In this document: positions 35,068 to 45,700 of the stretch, piece after piece
Layout: every line of letters starts with the position of its first letter
How positions within the stretch are numbered: the stretch's first letter is position 1
NCBI RefSeq assembly: GCF_036669915.1
Contig: NC_089312.1
Span: 15,804,317 to 15,868,316, forward strand
Source of the DNA: Pocillopora verrucosa
Lineage: Eukaryota; Cnidaria; Anthozoa; Scleractinia; Pocilloporidae
Direction: 5' to 3'
DNA length: 64,000 nucleotides
Program-made: the position numbers and the translations under genes
Notes under the pieces: model-generated
Seen by the model: the letters and a program-made list of their open reading frames with translations, nothing else
The model's database searches: none
Told to the model about the DNA's origin: nothing

Positions 35068-36734
35068 TTTCTCCTTTTTGATATTTGTATCGTTTTGTTA
35101 AGATACATGGTGTAAGTTAGGTAACAGAGCATCCGTACCCTCCATTAATTTTCTCCTTCCTTTACAATCATAAAAAAACGTTTGTTGTTGTTAAAATGGA
35201 AGAAAAAATGAAAATGAATAATTCATCAAAAAATAAAAAAGTGATCCTCAAATACTCATACCAATATAAATTATTGGTATGTATATTTCGCTAATTTGCA
35301 AAGCACGAATTGAACATTTCACACCGGGGAAGGGCGGGGGGTAACGACACCCTCGTAAATGCTCACCCCAAACCGCCCCGCCCCCGCCCCCACCAAATGC
35401 TAACCACTTACCTTTCGATTATTATTACACCAGGAGCTTTGACGTCCAGTTAAAAATATGATACCTGTATTTTCTTGCATTAGAAGTTGAAAAAACGCAG
35501 CTGAGCTTATCAGGTGGGGCGTCATTCAGCCGAGGCCTTGACTGTTTTTCACAGCAATTATAAACATAAACGATAAACTAGAAAACTGACATTGACTAAA
35601 CTAAGAAAACAACCAATTGTTGATAACATTGGACCTCAATTATTTTCTTGTAAATGGTGATAATTTCGGAAGGGGAAGTAACTAAAATGCTTGTATTTCT
35701 TCGGTAAACTGTTTACATTGTGTTTTGCTGCAAACACCTGTCTCACTATGTTTTTAAAATATTCATGAAAACTCAACTCACGCGACTTAAATTTGCCTCA
35801 CAGATTCACGAGTGTTCTTTAGTGCGGGCTCCATACCACGTTGGTAAAGAATATTTTATCGTTTATGTCCCCCGGTTCAATTTGATAAGTTTGTTTTGAC
35901 AGCGGCGCGTTGAGTCTACTTAGAAAAACGTCAAGAGAGGTGAGATTTGACTGTATCTTACTTAAGCGTATTACACCGAATTGATGATCTGATCAACTCA
36001 GTTTACTTCTTTTTTCCAAGTGTCGTAATTGCATGCTGGTCTTTGCCAATTGACTTAGCGTGGCGTCTTCAGTTTCTGTCTATACGGGAAATTTATTTTC
36101 ATTATAAAACCCATCAAAGTTCAATTACATGCGATAGCACCGAAAATTGATAAACAAATATTTACACTCATTTTAAAAGAACCAAATTTTGAAGAGTGTA
36201 TAAGCTTTGAGTGAGAATTGTTATAGAACTCAATAATAAATCGCGCTTGAGGAAATTACCGGGGTTGAGTTAAAGACTGAGTTGTTTTGTTGGGAAGATT
36301 TAGCATATCTCTGGAAGTATTTAAATATAAGGAATGAAAATAATTACATTAGAGGAGATAATAGAACGGTATTCCTGTCGTATACAGGAATTATATCTGT
36401 ATCTCCATTCGTAGATACAAAATTGAAGGGACGAACCTTTGGCTGAAAAGAAATAGTAAGAAATAATGCTAGAAATACTCTTCGAGTATGGAATACGACA
36501 AGGCCGATTCAATATTCAAGTCAATCAAGCTTTAACATAAACCTTTTCGTACATGATCTTAAGGAACCCTTGTGTACGCTTTCCACCGTTCCGTGGAGGT
36601 GCATTTCCCAAAACAGCTGTTAGTGGCAAAAGGACTCGGGTGTTTGTTCGACCATCAAAAAGGCAGTGACACTTTTACGTTGATTAAATTTTCCTGCATT
36701 TTTTAGCAAACGTAAGCTCTCTTATCCATAGCCA
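35068..36734 (+). repeat. Tandem segmental duplication between GPCR 1 and 2, unit 1
   Basis: It is colinear with 36735-38715: 'tttgttgttgttaaaatgga', 'tttgcaaagcacgaattgaa', 'gctga(g)ct..atcaggtggggcgtcattcagcc', 'aaggggaagta', 'cgcgcttgaggaaattaccg', 'tgtacgctttccaccgttcc' and 'aaaacagctgttagtggc' recur in order. It has no coding potential. A C/G-rich patch lies at 35330-35395. Confidence 0.85.
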
Positions 36735-38715
36735 GTTCTCCTTTCTAATATTTGCATCTTTTTGCTTAGATATATGGAAAAGTGTAGGTTGACTAACAGG
36801 GCATGCCCTCCTCCGTTTTCTCCTTTCTTTGCATCATAAAAAAAGATTTGTTGTTGTTAAAATAGAGAAAAAAAATGTAAAAATGAATAATTCATCGAAA
36901 AATAAAAACAGCGATCTTCGAAAAATACGATCAAGCCCGAAAAACTGTACGAATCGACAAAAATTCAAGTTAATGAATAAATATTATTTTATATTTCTTT
37001 TTCTTCTCCCTTTTTAAAAATATGACATAGGCGAAAAAGTGTGCGGCACTGAAACAAACTTGAGGATGCTCTCTTAGAATACTCACTCCAAGTCCCTTGA
37101 TAATACATACCGTTGGGAGATTATTTTTCGCTAGTTTGCAAAGCACGAATTGAAAAATTTACTCCATATTGGGGAAGGGTAGGGGAGGTAACGGTCACCC
37201 CTCTTAACTTCTCACCCCCAACCCCTATATTTGCGCCCCCACCCCCGCCTCTGCCCCCGCCAAATGCTAACGAAATAGCTGACGATTATTAAAACATCAG
37301 GAGCTTCAGTGTCAAATTAAATATTCTTGCATAAGAAGTTGAAAAACCGCAGCTGAGCTGATCAGGTGGGGCGTCATTCAGCCGGGGCTCTGACTGTTTT
37401 TCACAGCAATTATAAAATATATCTATAAACTATGAAAGAAAACAACCAATTGCCAGTAATATTCGACCATGGTTATTTTCTTAAAACTGGTGAGAATTTC
37501 GGAAGGGGAAGTACTAAAATGCTAATATTTCTTCGGTAAAATGATTACATTGTGTCTTGCTGCAAACACCTGTGTCGCTAGTTTTTTTACACACTCATAA
37601 AAACTCAACTCACTCTACTTAAATTTGCCTCCAACTTCACTGGCGGTCCTTGGTACAGGCTCCATACCACTTTGGCAAAGAATATGATGGCGTAGATCCT
37701 GACCGTAAATAACCTCAGTTCAAACGGTTCGTTAGACATTCATTTACAACACCAGCGCAAAGAAACGTGTCTGCTGATACAATAATCACTTTATTTAAAC
37801 AAAAAACGATGTTTTATCATTTATGTCCCATGATTCAACGTGATAACTTTTGCTTCGACAGCGCCGCATAGAGTTTACTTAGGAAAATATCAAGAGAGGT
37901 GAGATTTGTCTATATCTTACCTGAGCGTATTACACTGAATCAATGCTCTGATCAACTCCGTTCACTTCTTTTTTTCAAGTATTGTAATGGCACGCTGGCC
38001 ATTGCCAATTGACGTCCCCTCGCGTCTTCTGTTTCTATTTATATGGGAAATTTATTTTCATTATAAAATCCATCAAAGTTCAATTACATATGATAGCACC
38101 AAAAGAGATAACCAAATATTTACACTCAATTTAAAAGAACCAAATTTAGAAGAGTGTCAAGGCTTTGAGTGAGAATTGTTACAGAACTCAATAATAAATC
38201 GCGCTTGAGGAAATTACCGGGGTTGAGCTTAAGACTGAGTTGTTTTGTTAGGAAGATTTAGCATATCTCTGGCAGTATTCAAATATAAGGAATGAAAATA
38301 ATTATATTTAGAAAAAAATAAGTATCTCATTGAAATAGAACAATATTCCTGTCGCATACAGGAATTATATCTACGCCTCTGTTCTTAGATACAAAATTGA
38401 AGAAAAGAACCTTTTGTTGGAAAGAAATAGTAAGAAATACCGCTCGAATACTCTTTGATTGCGGAATACGACAAAGCCAAGTCAATCCTAAAGTCAATCA
38501 AGCTTTAACATGAACCTTTTCGTATATGATCTTAAGGAACCGTTGTGTACGCTTTCCACCGTTCCGTGGGAGAACATTTCCCAAAACAGCTGTTAGTGGC
38601 GAAAGAAACTCGGGTGTTTTTTCGACTATCAAAAAGCACCGATACTTTTTATTTTAAGACTAAATTTGCCTGCAATTTTTTAGCACATGCAATTTCTCTT
38701 ATTCATAGCCAATGC
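36735..38715 (+). repeat. Tandem segmental duplication, unit 2
   Basis: Second copy of 35068-36734. It carries an extra segment of about 115 bp at about 37686-37800 that unit 1 lacks, and several small indels. The end of this unit lies about 450 bp before the start of the second receptor. Confidence 0.85.
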
Positions 38716-39168
38716 AATTCATCATTTTAGTGTACAGACGGCTGAAAATGGGCAGTTTGTGATCAATTTGTACTGTTGACGTTTCGAGTAACATCATGTT
38801 TGACCTCTCAAATATCTATGGAAACCAGAGGCACGATATCAACGCCGGTAAAATAGGATAAGTAATACAATTGAGTCACGCCAAAACATCGGGCGAAGGC
38901 TTTTTACTTCTATATTTTACCGACTCAATGAAGAAGGCCTTATAAAATTCATGGCCCTGGCATTTCTGAAAGCTTGGGTTGCAGCTATAAATTTCTCTTA
39001 ATTGCTCACAAAAGAAATTCTTGACGAGCTTACAACGATGGTCCAAAGAGTTTTGTTATTTTTCGATATATTCATATAATCCTCAAATCATAAAAAAGTT
39101 GAAAATGACTCGAAAGTGACGCTCCTAAAATGATCGATGAAATTTTTTTGCATTTCATTTTTCAAGGG

Positions 39169-40296
39169 ATGAATTCCACCGATGATGCGCCATCCGTTGG
39201 TGAACAGCTTTTGTCAAACTCTCAGATGATCCTGGTAATTTCGTTTTACGTTGTGATCTTTATAGTGGCGCTATTTGGAAACGCCATCGGATTGTACGTG
39301 GTCTTCGTCAAAGCAGTCACTAGAAAATTAACCAATCTTTTGATCAAGAACCTGGCAATCGCTGACTTGTTAGTGACATTGACTATCATGCCATACTCAG
39401 TACTGCACATGTTTTTCAAGCCAAACCAATGGTTTGGAGGTCCTGCTGGCACAGTCACGTGCAAAGCAATTTTCTACGCCTTACCTGTTTCTATTGCTGC
39501 ATCCATAATAACAATGGTGGTTATTTCTCTTGAAAGATTTTGCGCCATCTATTGTCCACTGCGTCAAACCTTGCTCCGAAACGGTAAAACGTTAACAGCA
39601 GTAATCTGGCTCATTTCTTTGATTTCTATGAGTCCTTATCTGCTCCTCTTCAACGTTGTTCACTATAGGGGGTCCCATTTTTGTCTGCAAGGTTTGCCAT
39701 GGACAGACGACCCTCAAGAGGTATTGCCAGTCTTGAAGATATTCTACATCATCTTGTTCGTCCTGTTTTATGTCCTCCCCCTCCTAGGAATATCTTTCCT
39801 GAACATCATCACTGCTCGACGCTTGTGGTTTCGCAATGCGCGAGGAACCAACTCCAGGACGGCAAGTGAACTACGGAGGCGGAGCGTTGTCAAAATGTTA
39901 ATGATCATTGTCTTGGCATTCACGTTGTGCTGGTTACCCGCACACGTGATGCATTACTTTTTCCTTTCAAAACAGGCCAAAATTCCCAAATTAACAGGTT
40001 ACTTGTTGTTTTGGGTGTCACATTCAAACAGTGCTATAAACCCTTTATTGTACATGGCTTTTAACAAAAGATTTCGTTGTGCATGCCTTAACGTATCTAT
40101 TGCACTGCTCAGGTCACCCTTCCATGCAATAAGTGCATGTGCAAATCACCCCTCTCCACAGAAGTCTATACCGACAGAATTTCGAACAAACAAGCAACCC
40201 GCAAGACAACGTGAAGACAGAGCTTTTTGTATGGAACCTGTCGCTAGTGCCTGTCAAAACCGTCCGCGTGGACTGTACCAAGAAACTATGGTGTAA
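39169..40296 (+). CDS. Class A GPCR 2, peptide-receptor-like, paralogue of GPCR 1
   Basis: A 375-residue receptor in one coding exon. The frame is open to an upstream ATG at 39130, but 39169 is chosen for two reasons. First, the context 'caag|ggATGAATTC' matches the sister gene at 31818. Second, the upstream 'tttcatttttcaag' looks like a splice acceptor. Motifs: N2 sequon (NST); NLAIADLL; TIMPYSVL; WFGG; C98 and C172; E122-R123-F124, with Glu instead of Asp in the DRY position; CWLP 254-257; and N291-P-L-L-Y295. Glu at 3.49 is tolerated in class A receptors. TM2, TM3 and TM7 are almost the same as in GPCR 1, while the loops and tail differ. The ligand is probably a peptide. Confidence 0.91.
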   Translation: MNSTDDAPSVGEQLLSNSQMILVISFYVVIFIVALFGNAIGLYVVFVKAVTRKLTNLLIKNLAIADLLVTLTIMPYSVLHMFFKPNQWFGGPAGTVTCKAIFYALPVSIAASIITMVVISLERFCAIYCPLRQTLLRNGKTLTAVIWLISLISMSPYLLLFNVVHYRGSHFCLQGLPWTDDPQEVLPVLKIFYIILFVLFYVLPLLGISFLNIITARRLWFRNARGTNSRTASELRRRSVVKMLMIIVLAFTLCWLPAHVMHYFFLSKQAKIPKLTGYLLFWVSHSNSAINPLLYMAFNKRFRCACLNVSIALLRSPFHAISACANHPSPQKSIPTEFRTNKQPARQREDRAFCMEPVASACQNRPRGLYQETMV

Positions 40297-41178
40297 ATCC
40301 ATCGATAGGAAGTATTTAGCTAAGTGTTTAACGAGTCTGGTCAGAAAGTGGAAGAAGGAGTGGTCTGCTATGATAGTTATTCCATATTTAAAATACATTA
40401 ATGTCAAAACCTGATACATGTGTGGAAATCATGGGCATTTTTTATTAAACTGTAATGTACTACACATTTCTCCTGTGTATGCAACTATGCATTGGCATTC
40501 ATGATCCGTAACTCCGCAGGCCTAACTTGTTTCAATGACTGAATAATCAAGAAGTTTTCATCCGCATCTCTTTTCTCACCAGATTTTACAGTCGATACAA
40601 TCTTCCTTCTCCCCTCGTGTCCGATAATTAAGGCGAGGTTAATTCAGGAATAAAATATCCGATAATTTTTAAGGCAAACTAGCAAAAGCACAGGCTAATT
40701 TCAATACAAATTCAGGTAATCATAGGTATCTGGGACAAATTGACGAGATAACATTTGACAAAAAGAATCAAACGAAAATCAAGACATCTCTTCGTTTATT
40801 AAGTTTGAGCTAAGCAATTCTAACATCTAGTGTTTACAAGAAAGCTAATACACGTACGTACATCATTATCATAAAACTTGTCCAGCTTCGTAGGGCATAT
40901 AACGAAGAGTCCCCTCAAGAAACCGCGAAATTGTTTTTGATTATCATCTTTTTTTCTCAACAGTATTACTTAAGAAACTGGCTCATGTCAGCTTTAGTAG
41001 ATAAACTTTTAGCCATGTTGAGTGGCCGTTTTGATATTCCCCTCCCATAGGGCAGTTACAAAGGCAAACGAATTTTTTTTAAGTGCTGTTAAAGCCACAG
41101 TACTTTATGACAGTTGGGCTGAATTAAATTCGTCTTAATCACAGGAGGGTTCGATAAGCGGAACTAAATCCATATTTG
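40297..41178. other. Convergent intergenic stretch between GPCR 2 (+) and GPCR 3 (-)
   Basis: It holds the 3' UTRs of two convergently transcribed receptors. The frames 40133-40414 (+) and 40114-40419 (-) are shadows of the receptor 3' end. Confidence 0.65.
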
Positions 41179-42781
41179 TTATACCACGGTTGTCTTTTTC
41201 GCTTGGTACAGACGAACAATCGGTCGATAAGCTTGTTTAAAACAGGGACATCTTCGGCAAAAACATGATTTTAGAGTGGAAATCAGTGTAGAACGAAGAT
41301 GATCATTAAACATTATGTAAAGGCATGGATTTATGGCGCTGTTTGCGTGCGCTAACCACAAGAAAAAGAACTCGAACCCAATAGGTAGCTTGGATTCTTG
41401 GCGGATGAACCAAAAGTAGTGATTGACATACGTTGGAAACCAACAGAGCGCAAACAGTACGACAATTATGATCAACAACCGCGCAATCTTGCGTTTAGAT
41501 CTGTCAGCAGCAGTTCGACTGTCACGCGACACGTTTCCTGGGATTTTGCGAAGCCACAACTTTCGGCAGATCAAAAGATGAAGCAAAACCAAAAAGAAAA
41601 GAGGTAATGCATAAAGGGTAGTAAAAAGACAAACATGGAAGATCTTAATAACGTCTTGGTCTGTTTTTGATGAAAGCTGGGAACACTTGTATGCGTTTTG
41701 TCCTGTGTTTAATTCGACAACAGAATAAAGAGGGTATGGAATCATCAATATAAGTGATAACAACCAAACTATGGTCGATAAGATCTTTGGTTTTCGAAAT
41801 AATCTTCTTTTTAGTGGATAGAATATTGCATGGAATCTATCAATCGAGATAACTAACATTGTTAAGACCGTTGCTGCTATGGAAACAGTGACAACGTAGG
41901 AAAAAAGTTTACAAGTTGCGGTACCAAATGCTCCTCCGAACCACGTTCCTCCTCTGTAAAAATAAGCAACCTGATATGGCATCACCGTACATGTTAGCAA
42001 GAGATCTGCCGCGGCCATATTAGCGATGAATAGGCTCGTGATTCTGCCGACGGGCGATGATTTCTTGAGTACCACAAACAACCCGAAGGAGTTGCCGAGT
42101 AATGCGAAGACAAAAATCACAGCGTATGCAAGGGTCATGCCAATTTTCAGGCCAGTGGGATATAGCAGCTTTGTGGTAACTGAGTTCTGGTCAGGAAGGA
42201 CTTTTGTGTCTGAAGAATAAGAGGAAACAATGGGTGTCACATATAAGCAAGTAATATTTGCACTCTGGGCGTAGGTTATCAGCTGAGAGTGACATGGCAG
42301 ATGTTGACGATGATGACGGTGATGCTAAGGGTAATGATAATGATAATCATAACCATAGCAATTACGATTAAGGTAACAGATGTAAAAGAATATACGTCAT
42401 GATCAACATTCTCAGCTTCGAAAAGATAGCTTTTAGATTGAAAATAAACACTACATATGAAGAACTGATAACTAAGAGATGGCTAAGGATGTAGAGGGTT
42501 TACAGAAAGTTTTAAATTCAGGCTAAATCTATCAAACTTATGAACTGTTATTTAGCTCTATTTTCGTACGACTAGATGTATACAATTATATCAACGGATA
42601 AATGAAAAATGCAAATCGAGCATGCAAATAATAGTACAAATATCTTGACGTAAGATCGACGGACATAAAAATATGATATAATTTTTTTTAAAATCAGAGC
42701 GTTACCATTTGCATTCGTTGGATGTGTGTCATTCGCCATACCGAAATAGCTTGGCATCTCTGGGTTGGCGTAGTCCTGCAT
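41179..42781 (-). CDS. Class A GPCR 3, two coding exons
   Basis: Exon 1 is 42781-42706 (MQDYANPEMPSYFGMANDTH...), ending at a GTAACG donor in phase 1. Exon 2 is 42209-41179, after the acceptor 'ttattcttcag'. Together they code 368 residues. The codon joined across the junction makes a second N-D-T sequon at N25, besides N17. The upstream part of the open frame at 42210-42240 begins with GTG, lacks an ATG and reads through the acceptor, so it is not used. Motifs: GNSFG in TM1; ANMAAADLLL; WFGG; C125 and C201; D149-R150-F151; CWFP 281-284; and N319-P-C-L-Y323. The tail carries a cysteine cluster (CFCRRCPCF, 341-349) that is likely palmitoylated. It belongs with the receptors at 47792 and 55438. 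Ligand unknown, peptide likely. Confidence 0.88.
42300..42365 (+). repeat. GATGATGAC/AATGATAAT simple repeat
   Basis: A short imperfect trinucleotide/hexanucleotide tract in the intron of GPCR 3. Confidence 0.6.
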
Positions 42782-45700
42782 AATTCAGATTAGGAGGATA
42801 AAAAGGTTATTTTCGACAATTTACACAAGCGAACTCATGGTCTTATTGATAGACGTGACAGTATGGGTCACTTTGTTATTAAAGAATGATTTATGCAAAC
42901 TTGATGGCGTCTTTTTACGTAAGCAGTTCCAGTTGAATGAAAACTTCATTTGATTAAATCTGCTCAACAGAGAAACCATTTTTCTGAGCTGCTATTAGTC
43001 CGCGAGATTTTTTTTTTCTAAAGAAATGGATCAGTTTATTCCTCTGTACATAGTAGATAGGAACTTGGATAATGCTTCGTTTGCCAAGAAAATGATTTCA
43101 TTTTCATAGCGTTCAGTCATTAATTACCGTTACTGTGCTGACAAACAGCAATCCAATCTTAATGACGGCTTATGATGAACGGATTTGATCTCCCACCTTG
43201 TTTAGTCTGAAAGATTATCCCCAAACTAACTCAAATTGAATGCACATGAAGTATTGTTTTCTTTGAACGCCACTTCAGTCAACAAAGCTTCAAATCTTAC
43301 ATTTCTTTTAAACCAGTTTAATGATCCTATATTTAAATGAAGAGAGGAATCATTCAAATGTACTTGTCCTCTTGTCTTTCTGGATTTTTTGAGTCAAACC
43401 CCATCGTAAAAGTATTTGCGATCGAGAAACAAGCTACTACGTACTTCGACTGATTTGTTGTTCACAACGGTCAAAGATTGATGCTAGCTTGGTAATGCGG
43501 GACAAGTTCCTGTTAGCGAGCTTTTTCCAAACAAACACAAGATCTCCTGAATAACAGCCACCACAGGAATAAAAAAGGTACATCAGTTGCCTTGCTTGAT
43601 TGATACTTTGTTTATATCTTTCGGTTGAAGGAAGAAGCGATATCAGGTTGTTTAAGAATACCAAATTTCCCGCTGGCGAGCTATGAGCAGGAAAAATAAC
43701 CCCCTGCTGACCTTCTGCTGTGCAGGTAGAGGACACAGGCAGGGGCCTAGGATCTACGATCCTTTTAGGCTTTTGATTATGTTAATTTGACTTGTGGTTA
43801 GTGTTCCTATAATCGCCGTGGTCGCTCAATTTTTAGCTGTTTGTCGTTTTAAAACAGCTGCTCGACAATTATATGAGAGAAATGAAATTTTTCGCTACGA
43901 AATCTGTTGTCATAAAATCATCGTACTTTGAGTTTGATCAGCTAATGGATGTCAAGTTGAGACGCCATCAAAAATCTCTTTCTTGGGTATTTGTTGATTT
44001 TGCGGAAAAAAAAAAGAAAAAAAAAGGAAAATTAGGAAATAAATCATCTCAAGTCGGTATTTCGAATTATTTTTCCCACACCATTGTTATCATGATCAGC
44101 TCAGTATTTGAAGGATCAAGGGACAAAACAACTCGATTTTGCCTTTCTTTGCCTCAACACCCACTGGTAATTGTGAAACAAAGGAAGCTTGACGCTGTTA
44201 TGATTTTGTTCGAAAGGCCCTGAAGTCACGAGAGAGTATCCTTATATTTTTAATGAGAATCGAAAACTACACTTACCTTTGACCAAAAATCTTGTTAAGA
44301 ATTTTGAATGGGGCAATTTTAGGACGAGGCAAGATCGTCAACTCTCAAGGACGCTCGCAGCATGTGACGACTATGCGAATATAGTGAGCGACACAGCTGT
44401 CTCAACAAAAATCAAGAAATGACCTATTTCATTGGATCATCCATAAAATATGGACAGATTTACTCCATGTGATGTTCCACAGATTATATTGCATCCTTAC
44501 AAGCCATTTGCGCACACCACTGATGAATTTTGAACTAGTTGCGTATACAGAACAATGATAGTTCCATGATTTATTTATAGATCCCGTCGGGGATAAATGA
44601 TACTATCATCGATATGAAATGAACTCAGTGGTATGATAAGATGCTCTTTATGAATGATCTTCTAATTCTGGACATTTTTTCCCGTGGGCTGATGGTAAGA
44701 ACCAAAATTCATGAATCTTTTGTGAATTTAAGTTTGGATCTTAATTTAGTGTGATGTTTAAAACCAAATTAATTGACCCAAAAAAATTGTACACTAGGTC
44801 CTATCTAAAGTTTGGGAATACTTCAACCAGACCGAAAGCTTGAAAGATTATCACCCTCTTGTATTCGTAGTCTAGGTAGCAATCATTTCCTCAAAGTTCA
44901 GTGGGAACAGATGAAGTGGGCGAGTGATTAAAATTTACAGGTGACCTGGGGCAAGTATTAAGAGGATAGTAAAAGAGGGAGAAGGGGGGAGGGGGTTCCT
45001 GATCACGTTCCATGCACGAATGCCAGAAAAATTTACGCGTTACGCATATAAAAGGGAAAATTCAACTCTCTCTTCTTGTTCAGAGGGTTTCTGGAAAATC
45101 TTGAGGTTTTCACGAAATGAATTCAAGAGTCACGGGTCACGTAAATTTCAGGAGGTCAAATCACGCCTTACATTGGTTCATAAATTCACGAATCACGCTC
45201 GCCTTTCTGTAGATTCAAGCATCACATATTAGTTTTGGCACTAATCACGCCTCCCGTATAAACGTTTGGCCAACCTCTCTAATATAAACGCCTTAATCCT
45301 TTAACTCCCATTACTGACCGAATTTCTCCTTACAATATCAATGCATTATTGTTTTTTTAGAGGGCACGGTAACGAATCCTGAAATCTGATTGGTTCTTTA
45401 CCCGGTCAGTATTTTCCTATCTCTGCCCACGGGCCACGGTAACGCTTTCGTGAGTCGCCGAGTACATCCCAACTTTCGTTGCCATTTTTCATAAATATAC
45501 CTCGTTTTCCGGCTGGGCAGTATTTTTAAGCAAACACATCGGTCACTACCTCAAGCCGATAAATAACTTATGAATCCTCTCTTTTCTCTCTATCAAATCA
45601 CTTTGGTTGACAGAAAAATATTGGTTTCAGAATGAATTTGAATAAACAATAGTGTCATTACGTTGGTTGACAAGCGGCCTAAAACCCGTCTGCAATTAAT

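Noticed and set aside
35947..36150. Frame whose end (IREIYFHYKTHQSSIT) is nearly repeated at 37987-38172
   Set aside because: The similarity follows from the surrounding tandem DNA duplication; starts and stops differ, and the conservation is not codon-like.
39130..39168. Upstream ATG adding 13 residues to GPCR 2
   Set aside because: The sister gene starts at the equivalent of 39169, and the added sequence resembles the T-rich tract of a splice acceptor.
43437..43736. 99-codon minus-strand frame
   Set aside because: It has no domain, no splice support and no upstream signal, and was found by length only.
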